Assembly (NCBI GenBank): GCA_027078475.1
Contig: JALWYH010000132.1
Location: 1-33,140 of the forward strand
Reading direction: 5' to 3'
Length of the DNA: 33,140 bases
Source: Thermoproteota archaeon
GTDB taxonomy: Archaea; Korarchaeota; Korarchaeia; Korarchaeales; Korarchaeaceae
A program made the translations under genes and the position numbers. Under the pieces are notes generated by a model that searched no databases, was not told the origin of the DNA, and saw only the letters and a program-made list of their open reading frames with translations. Below, piece after piece: positions 15,296 through 22,009 of the stretch. The stretch's first letter is position 1; every line of letters begins with the position of its first letter.

Positions 15296-16258
15296 ATCCT
15301 CCTGTCATCCGGGGATGTGAGGGAGGCAATAGAGAGCGACATAAGGGGTTTCCTGGATGCCCTGAAAACCTCACTGATAGAGAAAGCGACGGGAGGAGGG
15401 TGGTATCCGCCGAGACCCTCCGCCAATCTGCCCAAGGGATGGATCGGCTTCATGCCAGCCTACTCCGGGAAGCTGGGGGCAGTCGCTATCAAGGTCGTGG
15501 GGGTCTTCCCTGGTAACGCGGATAGGGGACTGCCCACCGTTCCGGCGTCGATCCTCCTGCTGGATGCCGACACCGGGATGCCCCTGGCGCTCATGGACGG
15601 GACGGTCGTCACGGAGTACAGGACGGGTGGCGCCAGCGCCCTGTCCGCCGAGGTCATGTCAAGGGAGGACTCCGAGACTCTGCTGGTCATCGGAGCCGGG
15701 ACTCAGGGTAGGTCCCACTCCAAGCTCATCCCGGAGGTGAGACCCGTCAGCAGGGTGTACGTGAGGGACCTGAATCGGAGCAGGGCCGAGTCCCTGGTGG
15801 CAGAACTGAGGAAGAGGGGCCTGGATGCCGCCGTGGTGGATGAGAATCGGCGGGCTGATATAATAGCGACGGTGACCACTTCGAGGAGCCCGGTGCTGTT
15901 CGGCGGGGACCTGCAGGAGGGAACGCACGTGTGCGCCGTTGGGGCCTACACTCCCGACGCCAGGGAGCTGGATGACTCGGCCATCTCGTCCTTCGACAGG
16001 ATAGTGGTCGACACTAAGGAGGCGCTCGAGGCCGGCGACCTCAGGATCCCGCTGGAGAGGGGGATCATCCCGAGGGAGAGGATAGTGGGGGAGCTGGGGG
16101 AGGTGCTCGCCGGGCTCAAGCGGGGCAGGGCATCCTCCAGCGAGAGAACCCTGTACAAGTCAGTGGGAACGTCGGCTCTCGATGTGGCGGCAGCCTCCTT
16201 CGTGTACAGCAGGGCGAGGATCCTGGGCCTCGGGAGGGAAGTTGACCTCTCCCCCTAA
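15296..16258 (+). CDS. Ornithine cyclodeaminase / mu-crystallin family dehydrogenase (possible alanine dehydrogenase)
   Basis: The 320-residue product has the family's split layout. The N-terminal substrate domain holds WIGFMPAYSGKLGAVAIKVVG, with the conserved Lys, and the TEYRTGGASALSAEVMSRED helix. A Rossmann domain follows with GAGTQGRSHSKL (residues 134 on). Downstream, CAVGAYTPDARELDDS carries the usual active-site Asp region. Members are ornithine cyclodeaminases (ornithine to proline plus ammonia), NAD-dependent alanine dehydrogenases as in Archaeoglobus, or ketimine reductases; the sequence alone does not decide. The ATG at 15296 has GGTGGG upstream and gives the normal family length. 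The longer frame to 15065 only shadows the CoA-transferase. The divergent CoA-transferase partner fits a role in amino-acid breakdown. Confidence 0.88.
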   Translation: MLLSSGDVREAIESDIRGFLDALKTSLIEKATGGGWYPPRPSANLPKGWIGFMPAYSGKLGAVAIKVVGVFPGNADRGLPTVPASILLLDADTGMPLALMDGTVVTEYRTGGASALSAEVMSREDSETLLVIGAGTQGRSHSKLIPEVRPVSRVYVRDLNRSRAESLVAELRKRGLDAAVVDENRRADIIATVTTSRSPVLFGGDLQEGTHVCAVGAYTPDARELDDSAISSFDRIVVDTKEALEAGDLRIPLERGIIPRERIVGELGEVLAGLKRGRASSSERTLYKSVGTSALDVAAASFVYSRARILGLGREVDLSP

Positions 16259-16259
16259 C

Positions 16260-16271
16260 CATTTATTATTT
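16260..16271 (+). promoter_or_regulatory. TATA box of the methyltransferase gene
   Basis: CATTTATTATTT is centred about 25 bases before GTG 16290, the spacing expected for a leaderless mRNA. It begins two bases after the stop of the preceding gene, so the methyltransferase need not depend on read-through. Confidence 0.5.
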
Positions 16272-16272
16272 C

Positions 16273-16295
16273 GGCCACCACTCATCTGGGTGGCC
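16273..16295 (+). repeat. 7-base perfect inverted repeat spanning the methyltransferase start
   Basis: GGCCACC and GGTGGCC flank a nine-base spacer, and the right arm covers the proposed GTG start. It sits directly behind the TATA box. It could be an operator, or a hairpin at the 3' end of the preceding transcript. Confidence 0.45.
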
Positions 16296-17090
16296 GGACT
16301 GAGCTGGGTGCAGAGGGTATTCGTGGAGAGAGCTGATCTTTACATCGAGATCATGAACGGGACCTGGTCCGAGGGGGAGCAGATAGCCAGGTCCATAGTG
16401 AGGATCCTGAGGGAGAACGGGCTCGACTCCGGGAGGATCTTAGACGCCTTCTGCGGTAACGGCAGAGTGGCCATCCCCTTGGCCATGGAGGGATACGAGG
16501 TGGTGGGCGTCGACATCTCGCTCCCCTTCATAGAGGACGCGAGGCAGAAGGCAGAGAGGTACAGGGTCTCCGAGAGGACCAAGTTCGTGGTCTCCGACGC
16601 CCGGATGATAGATCGAGTGCTTGAGGGGGAGAAGTTCGACGCGGTAATAATAGTGTCTACTTCCTTGGGCTACTACGACGGGACCACAGACGAGGAGATA
16701 TTGAGGAAGCTCAGGTCCCTGGCTAAGGACGGGGCCATCCTGATAATAGCGAACACCCTTCACAGGGAGACTCCCGACTGGAGGTACTGTAACAGGACAT
16801 TCCAGAGGTATGGCTCCCTCCTCCTGATGGAGGAGAGGAGGTTTGACCCCCTCTGGTCTAGGCTGACGTCGAAGTGGATCATCCTGAGGGATGATGGCGA
16901 GGGAAACCTGAACAAGGAGCTGGAGGTGAACACCGACATGAGGGTCTACACATCTACCGAGCTGGCCGAGATACTGAGGAAGGCCGGATGGGGGGTGGAC
17001 TCCATATACGGCGACATAAGGAGGATGGAGAAGTTCATGCCCCCGTGCACTCACCTAAGCCTGGTCGCCAAGGCCATCCAGACAGGCTAG
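16290..17090 (+). CDS. SAM-dependent class I methyltransferase (266 aa)
   Basis: The Rossmann methyltransferase motifs are clear. Motif I is ILDAFCGNGRVAIPLAMEGY, the acidic end of strand 2 is VVGVDIS, and the post-motif VVSDARMID and motif IV region FDAVIIVSTSLGYYD follow. The C-terminal half contains a beta-rich region and YTSTELAEILRKAGW, as in small-molecule or tRNA/protein methyltransferases of the Methyltransf_11/25 type. The substrate cannot be told. I place the start at GTG 16290, directly at the distance expected from the TATA box; GTG 16308 and ATG 16350 are later options. Its last 36 bases overlap the 3' end of tmcA on the other strand. That overlap forces both C-termini to share DNA and may create antisense transcript ends. 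Confidence 0.82.
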   Translation: MAGLSWVQRVFVERADLYIEIMNGTWSEGEQIARSIVRILRENGLDSGRILDAFCGNGRVAIPLAMEGYEVVGVDISLPFIEDARQKAERYRVSERTKFVVSDARMIDRVLEGEKFDAVIIVSTSLGYYDGTTDEEILRKLRSLAKDGAILIIANTLHRETPDWRYCNRTFQRYGSLLLMEERRFDPLWSRLTSKWIILRDDGEGNLNKELEVNTDMRVYTSTELAEILRKAGWGVDSIYGDIRRMEKFMPPCTHLSLVAKAIQTG

Positions 17091-19250
17091 GAGGTTCCTC
17101 ACCAGCTCCCTGAACATCTCGTAGGGATCCACCTTGAGGCCGAACCTCGACCTCACCATTTCCCAGCCCTTCCCCTGAAGCACCTTGGCCAGGAGGATCG
17201 AGTCCTCCAGCGTGGTCAGGCAGTCCCTCCCCAGCCAGAAGTAGTGCCTCGCCAGCTCGTATATGGCGTCGGAGGCGAGCTCGTATATGTACGTCCCTCT
17301 GACGAAGCCCATCAACCTGCTTCTTTGAGACTGGCTGAGCCTGAGCCTCCCGGAGGGAAGGGGGGTCTTGAGGAGGTGCCTCGCCACCACTGGATTCAAG
17401 GGGAAATAAACGTCGTGCAAGCTGTTGAGGAGCCTCCTCTTGAACTCCTTCACTATCTCCCCAAGGAGGTTTCGGGCCTTGCCGCTGAGGGGCTTCACCA
17501 CCAGGACGCTGTATTCTCCAGTCACCGGGTTCCTCCTCGGACTTATGTGAATGGGGATGTAGTCGTTCCTCACCCAGAATCTGAGGAGATCGTCTGTCGC
17601 CCCGAATCCAGCTCCCACCCAATCAATCCCCTCCGAGAGAGCCTCGCCCTCTACCTCCTCCAAGGCTCGGGTCCCGAAGCCCCTCCCCTGGAGATCTGGG
17701 TGAGTGGCTATCCTGACGATCCTCCAGCCCCTGAGCCTCCCGAAGGACTTGAAGTCGTAGTGCAGGACCACCCTCGAGGGTATCATGTGACCCGGCAGGT
17801 CCCTCCTCCCCTCCATCATGTCCTCGAGGATCCTGTTGGGAAGACCGCCCTCCTCGGCCAGGTGCAGGCTCACCACCGGCTCTCCCGATAGGCTGAGCAC
17901 CCTGGCGAAGTGATGAGGGGCGTCCAGAAGGGTGGCCAGGTCGTTCGGCCTGTTCCTGTAGTGAGCCAGCACGTATATCCCGTAGAATTTCCTCAGGAAA
18001 CCCTCGTCCACCCCCTCTAGGTCCAGGCGCTCGTAAACCGCCTCCTCCGGCTCTCCCTCGGGGGGCTCTTCCGGCTCGGCGTTGAGGAGGAGGAAGTCGT
18101 AGAGCCACGCCTCGACGGGATCGCCTGGAGGATACCTGATCGGTTCCTCCATCCTCTCCTCGACGAATGGGAGGTTCGAATTCCTGATCCTCCTCAGGAA
18201 CCTCAGGGTGAATCCCCTTCCGGCCCCCTCGTACCCGTGGACGGTGCTGGAGAAGATGGCGAACCTGCTGCTGTGCAGTATCCTGAAGAGGGTGGAGATG
18301 GGTATGGCTGCCGCCTCGTCGACCACCTTCAGCCTCACCCCGACCTCGGCGGCGCTGTCCGGGGTTAGGTAGAAGACGTTACCGTCCCTGAACCTGACGT
18401 CTATCACGTGTCCGTTCCTTATCAGGGGCTCGTACTTCACCCCGAGGCTGTCGAATCCCTTCATCAGGAACTGGAAGAGGGTCTGTATCCCCTCCATGCT
18501 GGGCGACGTCACCACGGCCCTCCTCATCTTGGTCTTGGTGACTATGCGGGCCAGAGCCAGCCCGATGACGGCTGACTTGCCCCTCCCCCTGTTGGCCGTC
18601 AGGATGAACGCCCTCTTCCTTGAACCAGCGGCCTCCACCAGCGATGAGAAGACCCTCTGCTGGTCCAAGGTGGCGCAGAGATCGAGGAGGGGATCGCCGG
18701 TCCTCTCGGGAGGGGTCCTCTTCCCCGAGAGCCTGCCGACGAGCTGCCCCCTGATCTCCCCATCCATGAGAAAGGTGCCGGGCCTGCCCAAGAAGGAGAG
18801 GAACCTCCGCTTGAACAGCTGCCTCACTCCCCTGTCCTCGAAGGGGGGCACCAGGAACCTCCTCTGGAACTCGGTCAGGGTCGAGAGCCAGTCCTCCACC
18901 GGGGGGATGGTCAGGAGGATCAGACCTCCACCCCGGATCACCTCCACCAGCCTCCCGAGATCGTTGGCGCGGAACTGCCTTGATAGATCGGCTATCAGGA
19001 CATCCCAGGTCCCTCCTAGGATCTCGCCGGTCTGGTCGAAGTCTATGGAGGTGAGGCTCGCCTCGTCCACGTCCACCCTCTCGGTGCCGATTCCCCTGTG
19101 GGTTGCCAGGAGGACTCTACCTCCCCCATTCCTACTGATCCACTCCTTAGCTATGTCCGAGGCCCTCTCCAGGGAGTCCACGGAGCTTATGGTCAGGAGC
19201 CTCCTCTCACCCGTGATCAGGGCCTCCTCGACTACATCCCTGGGTTCCAC
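17055..19250 (-). CDS. tmcA: tRNA(Met) cytidine acetyltransferase TmcA
   Basis: This is the archaeal/bacterial TmcA (relative of eukaryotic NAT10/Kre33), which makes N4-acetylcytidine in RNA using acetyl-CoA and ATP. The order of parts is typical: an N-terminal DUF1726-like domain, then a RecD-like ATPase domain with Walker A ILTANRGRGKSAVIG (around residues 216-230) and Walker B VVDEAAAIP. The GNAT acetyltransferase domain follows with RIATHPDLQGRGFGTRALEE, and the protein ends with an RNA-binding tail. The frame extends to ATG 19289. GTG 19250 has an ideal GGGAGGT site six bases upstream and starts just after the stop of the preceding gene, so I prefer it (731 residues). In thermophiles the enzyme may also modify rRNA at many sites. 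The 3' end overlaps the methyltransferase gene by 36 bases. Confidence 0.93.
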   Translation of the reverse strand: MEPRDVVEEALITGERRLLTISSVDSLERASDIAKEWISRNGGGRVLLATHRGIGTERVDVDEASLTSIDFDQTGEILGGTWDVLIADLSRQFRANDLGRLVEVIRGGGLILLTIPPVEDWLSTLTEFQRRFLVPPFEDRGVRQLFKRRFLSFLGRPGTFLMDGEIRGQLVGRLSGKRTPPERTGDPLLDLCATLDQQRVFSSLVEAAGSRKRAFILTANRGRGKSAVIGLALARIVTKTKMRRAVVTSPSMEGIQTLFQFLMKGFDSLGVKYEPLIRNGHVIDVRFRDGNVFYLTPDSAAEVGVRLKVVDEAAAIPISTLFRILHSSRFAIFSSTVHGYEGAGRGFTLRFLRRIRNSNLPFVEERMEEPIRYPPGDPVEAWLYDFLLLNAEPEEPPEGEPEEAVYERLDLEGVDEGFLRKFYGIYVLAHYRNRPNDLATLLDAPHHFARVLSLSGEPVVSLHLAEEGGLPNRILEDMMEGRRDLPGHMIPSRVVLHYDFKSFGRLRGWRIVRIATHPDLQGRGFGTRALEEVEGEALSEGIDWVGAGFGATDDLLRFWVRNDYIPIHISPRRNPVTGEYSVLVVKPLSGKARNLLGEIVKEFKRRLLNSLHDVYFPLNPVVARHLLKTPLPSGRLRLSQSQRSRLMGFVRGTYIYELASDAIYELARHYFWLGRDCLTTLEDSILLAKVLQGKGWEMVRSRFGLKVDPYEMFRELVRNLLACLDGLGDQA

Positions 19251-19254
19251 AAAC

Positions 19255-20106
19255 CTACCTCCCGTATAGCTCCCTCCTCCTGGCCTCAAGCAGGTCGTTC
19301 CTCATTCCGGATGCCTCGGCCGCAGTCCTGAACCTGTTCGAGATGGCGGGCATCCTGCTCCTGAAGTCCAGCTCCCTGCACAGATGATGATCCAGGATCA
19401 AGAGCTCCAGTGACGGCAGCTCCAGTATCTCCCTCAGGTTCTCCTCGGCCGCCCTGAGGCTGTCCCCCGAGTACCTGAAGCCCAGCATGTAGGTCATCGG
19501 ACCATCGACCACCGCCACGTGGGGATCAGCTCTGAGGACGAACTCCGCCTGCTCACGCAGCGACGGGCCTTCCACGTCTGAGGAGAAGAGGAATCTCTCA
19601 CCTTGGCTCTCCACCAGAACCTCTATCACGTAGCCGAGCCTTGTGTTGGTACCGTGGGGGACGGCTCGCGAGAACCTGATGGTGGTGGATCCGTAGGTGA
19701 ACTCGCGGCCGTCCGCGAACTCGATCCTCCCGGGAAGGCCCTCTATGCTCCTCAGGAAGAGGGGCGCCCTCTCAACCCTCTGGCTCCTGTTTATGTTCTC
19801 CCTTGGATGCTTTATCAGCACGTCCTTCCCCTCGTATATTGAGAGGGAGATCTTCCTGCCCAGATCGAAGTGGTCGTAGTGGTAGTGGGTGATCACTATC
19901 ACGTCAGAGTCCCTCCCCTCCTCCTCGATCACCCGGGCCAGCTCCATCATCCTCTCCACCTCCCTCTCGTGAGGGGGGAGCCCGAACCTCCTTGGGGCGA
20001 GCGCCACGCTTGGGTCTATTAGTACCTTCACGTCGCCCGTCTCCACCACGGTTGCCATGCTCCTGACTCCCATACTGTCGAAGGCCAGCAGCCTGAAGCT
20101 CAGCAA
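19255..20106 (-). CDS. UPF0282-type metallo-beta-lactamase-fold hydrolase
   Basis: The 283-residue protein shows the metal site ITHYHYDHFD (His74, His76, Asp78, His79) of the metallo-beta-lactamase fold. Later ligands are VPHGTNT and LFSSDVEGP, and LLILDHHLCR occurs near the end. Length and motif variants match the archaeal UPF0282 (COG2248) family, whose function is not established; the fold suggests a metal-dependent hydrolase, possibly on nucleic acid. It overlaps the stop of pyrD by 7 bases and is followed after a few bases by tmcA. It therefore belongs to the scpB-pyrD-tmcA transcription unit. Confidence 0.85.
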   Translation of the reverse strand: MLSFRLLAFDSMGVRSMATVVETGDVKVLIDPSVALAPRRFGLPPHEREVERMMELARVIEEEGRDSDVIVITHYHYDHFDLGRKISLSIYEGKDVLIKHPRENINRSQRVERAPLFLRSIEGLPGRIEFADGREFTYGSTTIRFSRAVPHGTNTRLGYVIEVLVESQGERFLFSSDVEGPSLREQAEFVLRADPHVAVVDGPMTYMLGFRYSGDSLRAAEENLREILELPSLELLILDHHLCRELDFRSRMPAISNRFRTAAEASGMRNDLLEARRRELYGR

Positions 20107-21023
20107 TCCCTCCTTCCCCTCCCCACCAGCTCCGGAAGTGTGAGACCCTTCTTCCTCAGGTAGGAGGTCAGCCCCTCCCCTATCTCCGAGAACACCCGGA
20201 GGCCCCTAGTCATCACCGCCGTGCCGATGCCCACCGCCCTGGCGCCGGCCAGCAGCATCTCGGCCGCGTCCCTCCAAGTCTCCACGCCCCCGGTCCCTAT
20301 CACGTCCCCGAACCTCGATACCTCGTAGACCGCCCTTACCGCTATCGGCCTTATTGCCGGGCCGCTCAGCCCCCCCACCGCGTTGGAGAGGACCGGAGCC
20401 ATGGCCTCCACATCTATGTACATGGCCTTGACCGTGTTTATGGCGGTGAGCCCGTCGGCACCTGCCCGGACCGCCGCCCTCGCTAAGGACGCGATGTCCG
20501 GGACCATGGGGGTAAGCTTCACCAGCAGGGGAACCCTCACGCTCCCCCTGACCTCTCTGACGAGTTCCTCTATGAGTTCGGGTGAGGACCCTATCTCCAG
20601 GCCGTGCCTCCTCACGTGGGGACAGGAGGCGTTGATCTCTACGGCATCGGCGCCCGCATCCTCCAGCCTCCCTGCCACGTGGGCCACCTCCTCCGGGCTC
20701 CCCCCTCCCGCGCTCGCTATGATGGGTATCGTCAGGTCCGACCTAGCCTCCCTCAGCTCGATCTCGAACTCGTCTATCCCCGGATTGGGGAGGCCCATGG
20801 CGTTTATCAGTCCGAAGGGGAGTTCCACCACCACCGGGTTTTCGTATCCCTTGGTAGGCTCGGGCAGGATGGTCTTGGTGGTCACGGCTCCGGCTCCTGC
20901 TGCTTCTGCCCTCCTGAGTAGGGAGGCCGTGTTCCCCAGAATCCCTGATGCGAGGACAAAGGGGTTCCTCAGCCTAAGACCCGCCACCTCGGTCGTCAGA
21001 AGATCGCTCTCCTCCAATTCCAT
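20100..21023 (-). CDS. pyrD: Dihydroorotate dehydrogenase, class 1 (PyrD)
   Basis: The 307-residue TIM barrel matches class 1B dihydroorotate dehydrogenases, which oxidise dihydroorotate to orotate in pyrimidine synthesis with FMN. Visible marks are NPFVLASGILG, the TKTI segment binding FMN, NAMGLPNPG, and the catalytic cysteine in EINASCPHVRRHG (Cys134). LLVKLTPMVPD and the phosphate-binding GTGGVETWRDA also occur. The class 1 family usually has SCPN; here His replaces that Asn after CP. No pyrK partner gene is in this window. The ATG 21023 start has GAGAGGT upstream and lies inside scpB, overlapping it by 50 bases. Its place between scpB and a UPF0282 gene is odd for a biosynthetic gene and may simply reflect dense packing. 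Confidence 0.92.
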   Translation of the reverse strand: MELEESDLLTTEVAGLRLRNPFVLASGILGNTASLLRRAEAAGAGAVTTKTILPEPTKGYENPVVVELPFGLINAMGLPNPGIDEFEIELREARSDLTIPIIASAGGGSPEEVAHVAGRLEDAGADAVEINASCPHVRRHGLEIGSSPELIEELVREVRGSVRVPLLVKLTPMVPDIASLARAAVRAGADGLTAINTVKAMYIDVEAMAPVLSNAVGGLSGPAIRPIAVRAVYEVSRFGDVIGTGGVETWRDAAEMLLAGARAVGIGTAVMTRGLRVFSEIGEGLTSYLRKKGLTLPELVGRGRRDC

Positions 21024-21492
21024 TGGACCTCTCGACCCTGAAGAGCATCGAGAATTTTTTAGTGGTGCGGTAGGTTCTCTTCCTCCCCTCCTTAGATTCC
21101 CTCACTAGGCCCAGCTGGATGAGCCTCCTCAGGTGATCCCTGGCCGCCCTTCCCCTCACCCTCACGATCTCGCTCAGGCCCACTGGCTCGTTGGCGGCGA
21201 TCAGGGCCAGGGTCCTCATCTCGGCCTTGGACAGGAGCCTCTGAGGGAACAGGTGGGCCACCCTCTCCTCGAACTCCCTCCTGAGCACCATGATCCAGCC
21301 ACCCTCGACCCTCTCGATCATAAAGGGGTGATCCCTCAGCTCCTCGTTTATCTCCGCCACGGCCTTCTCAACGGCTGGCCCGGTGAGCCCCGTTATCCTC
21401 CCTATCTCTCCGTCCGGGACCACGTCTCCAGAGGCGAAGAGAGCGGCCTCCAGCAGTCTCTTCGCCATCCTCCAGGATTCAGGCTCGCTCAT
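20974..21492 (-). CDS. scpB: SMC-associated subunit ScpB
   Basis: The 172-residue product has the tandem winged-helix form of ScpB. The first domain is WRMAKRLLEAALFASGDVVP...RITGLTGPAVEKAVAEINEEL, ending RVEGGWIMVLR. The second contains LLSKAEMRTLALIAANEPV and DHLRRLIQLGLVRESKEG. ScpB dimers bind the middle of the kleisin ScpA and help shape the SMC ring for chromosome organisation and segregation. I start at ATG 21492, 14 bases inside the scpA 3' end; upstream codons in this frame shadow scpA. The C-terminal tail is short and polar. It forms one transcription unit with smc and scpA. Confidence 0.88.
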   Translation of the reverse strand: MSEPESWRMAKRLLEAALFASGDVVPDGEIGRITGLTGPAVEKAVAEINEELRDHPFMIERVEGGWIMVLRREFEERVAHLFPQRLLSKAEMRTLALIAANEPVGLSEIVRVRGRAARDHLRRLIQLGLVRESKEGRKRTYRTTKKFSMLFRVERSNGIGGERSSDDRGGGS

Positions 21493-22009
21493 CGGAAAGC
21501 ACCACGTATATCTCCTCGAAAGGCTTCTCCTGCATGAGCTCCACCTCTCCATCCCGCTCCATGAAGAGGAGGGAGATGAGAGTGGGCACCAGGTCCTCCC
21601 CCGATACGACCAGCTCGCTAAGGGGGACCCTTCTCATCCCGCTCTCCCTAAGGGATCTTATCCTCTCCCTTATCCTTCCAATCTCAGCCACCAGGTCCCA
21701 CCTGGATACGATGGAGAGGCTTATGGAGCTGACCACGGTCCTGACTTTCCTCTCCACCCACCTGAAGGCGCTCACGATCTCGCCCCTCAGAGGGTACCTG
21801 CCGGGTGATCTCAGGATCCTGGGGACCAGAGCAACCCCCCTCCTCAATTTCCTGGGTCTGTACTCTCTCTTGGGGGCCTCCTCCACCGGGGGCTTCAGGT
21901 AGGCCTCAACATCCTCCCTAAGCTCTCTGGCCATGCGTAAGATCATTCTACCAGCTCTGGCTATGTCCCCGGTCCTCCTGAACTCCTTCCATACGTCCTC
22001 AGGCCTCAT
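21479..22009 (-). CDS. scpA: Short kleisin ScpA
   Basis: The gene lies between smc and scpB, and its ATG overlaps the smc stop (ATGA). The 176-residue product has the C-terminal winged helix of kleisins (LVVSGEDLVPTLISLLFMERDGEVELMQ), which docks on the SMC cap. A remnant of the N-terminal helical domain is also seen (DIARAGRMILRMARELREDVEAYL). It lacks most of the first 40 to 60 residues seen in typical ScpA, namely the region with the first helices of the SMC-neck-binding bundle. No upstream start codon in frame can lengthen it. The shortening matches the unusually short SMC upstream, so the pair may have shrunk together. Confidence 0.82.
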   Translation of the reverse strand: MRPEDVWKEFRRTGDIARAGRMILRMARELREDVEAYLKPPVEEAPKREYRPRKLRRGVALVPRILRSPGRYPLRGEIVSAFRWVERKVRTVVSSISLSIVSRWDLVAEIGRIRERIRSLRESGMRRVPLSELVVSGEDLVPTLISLLFMERDGEVELMQEKPFEEIYVVLSDERA

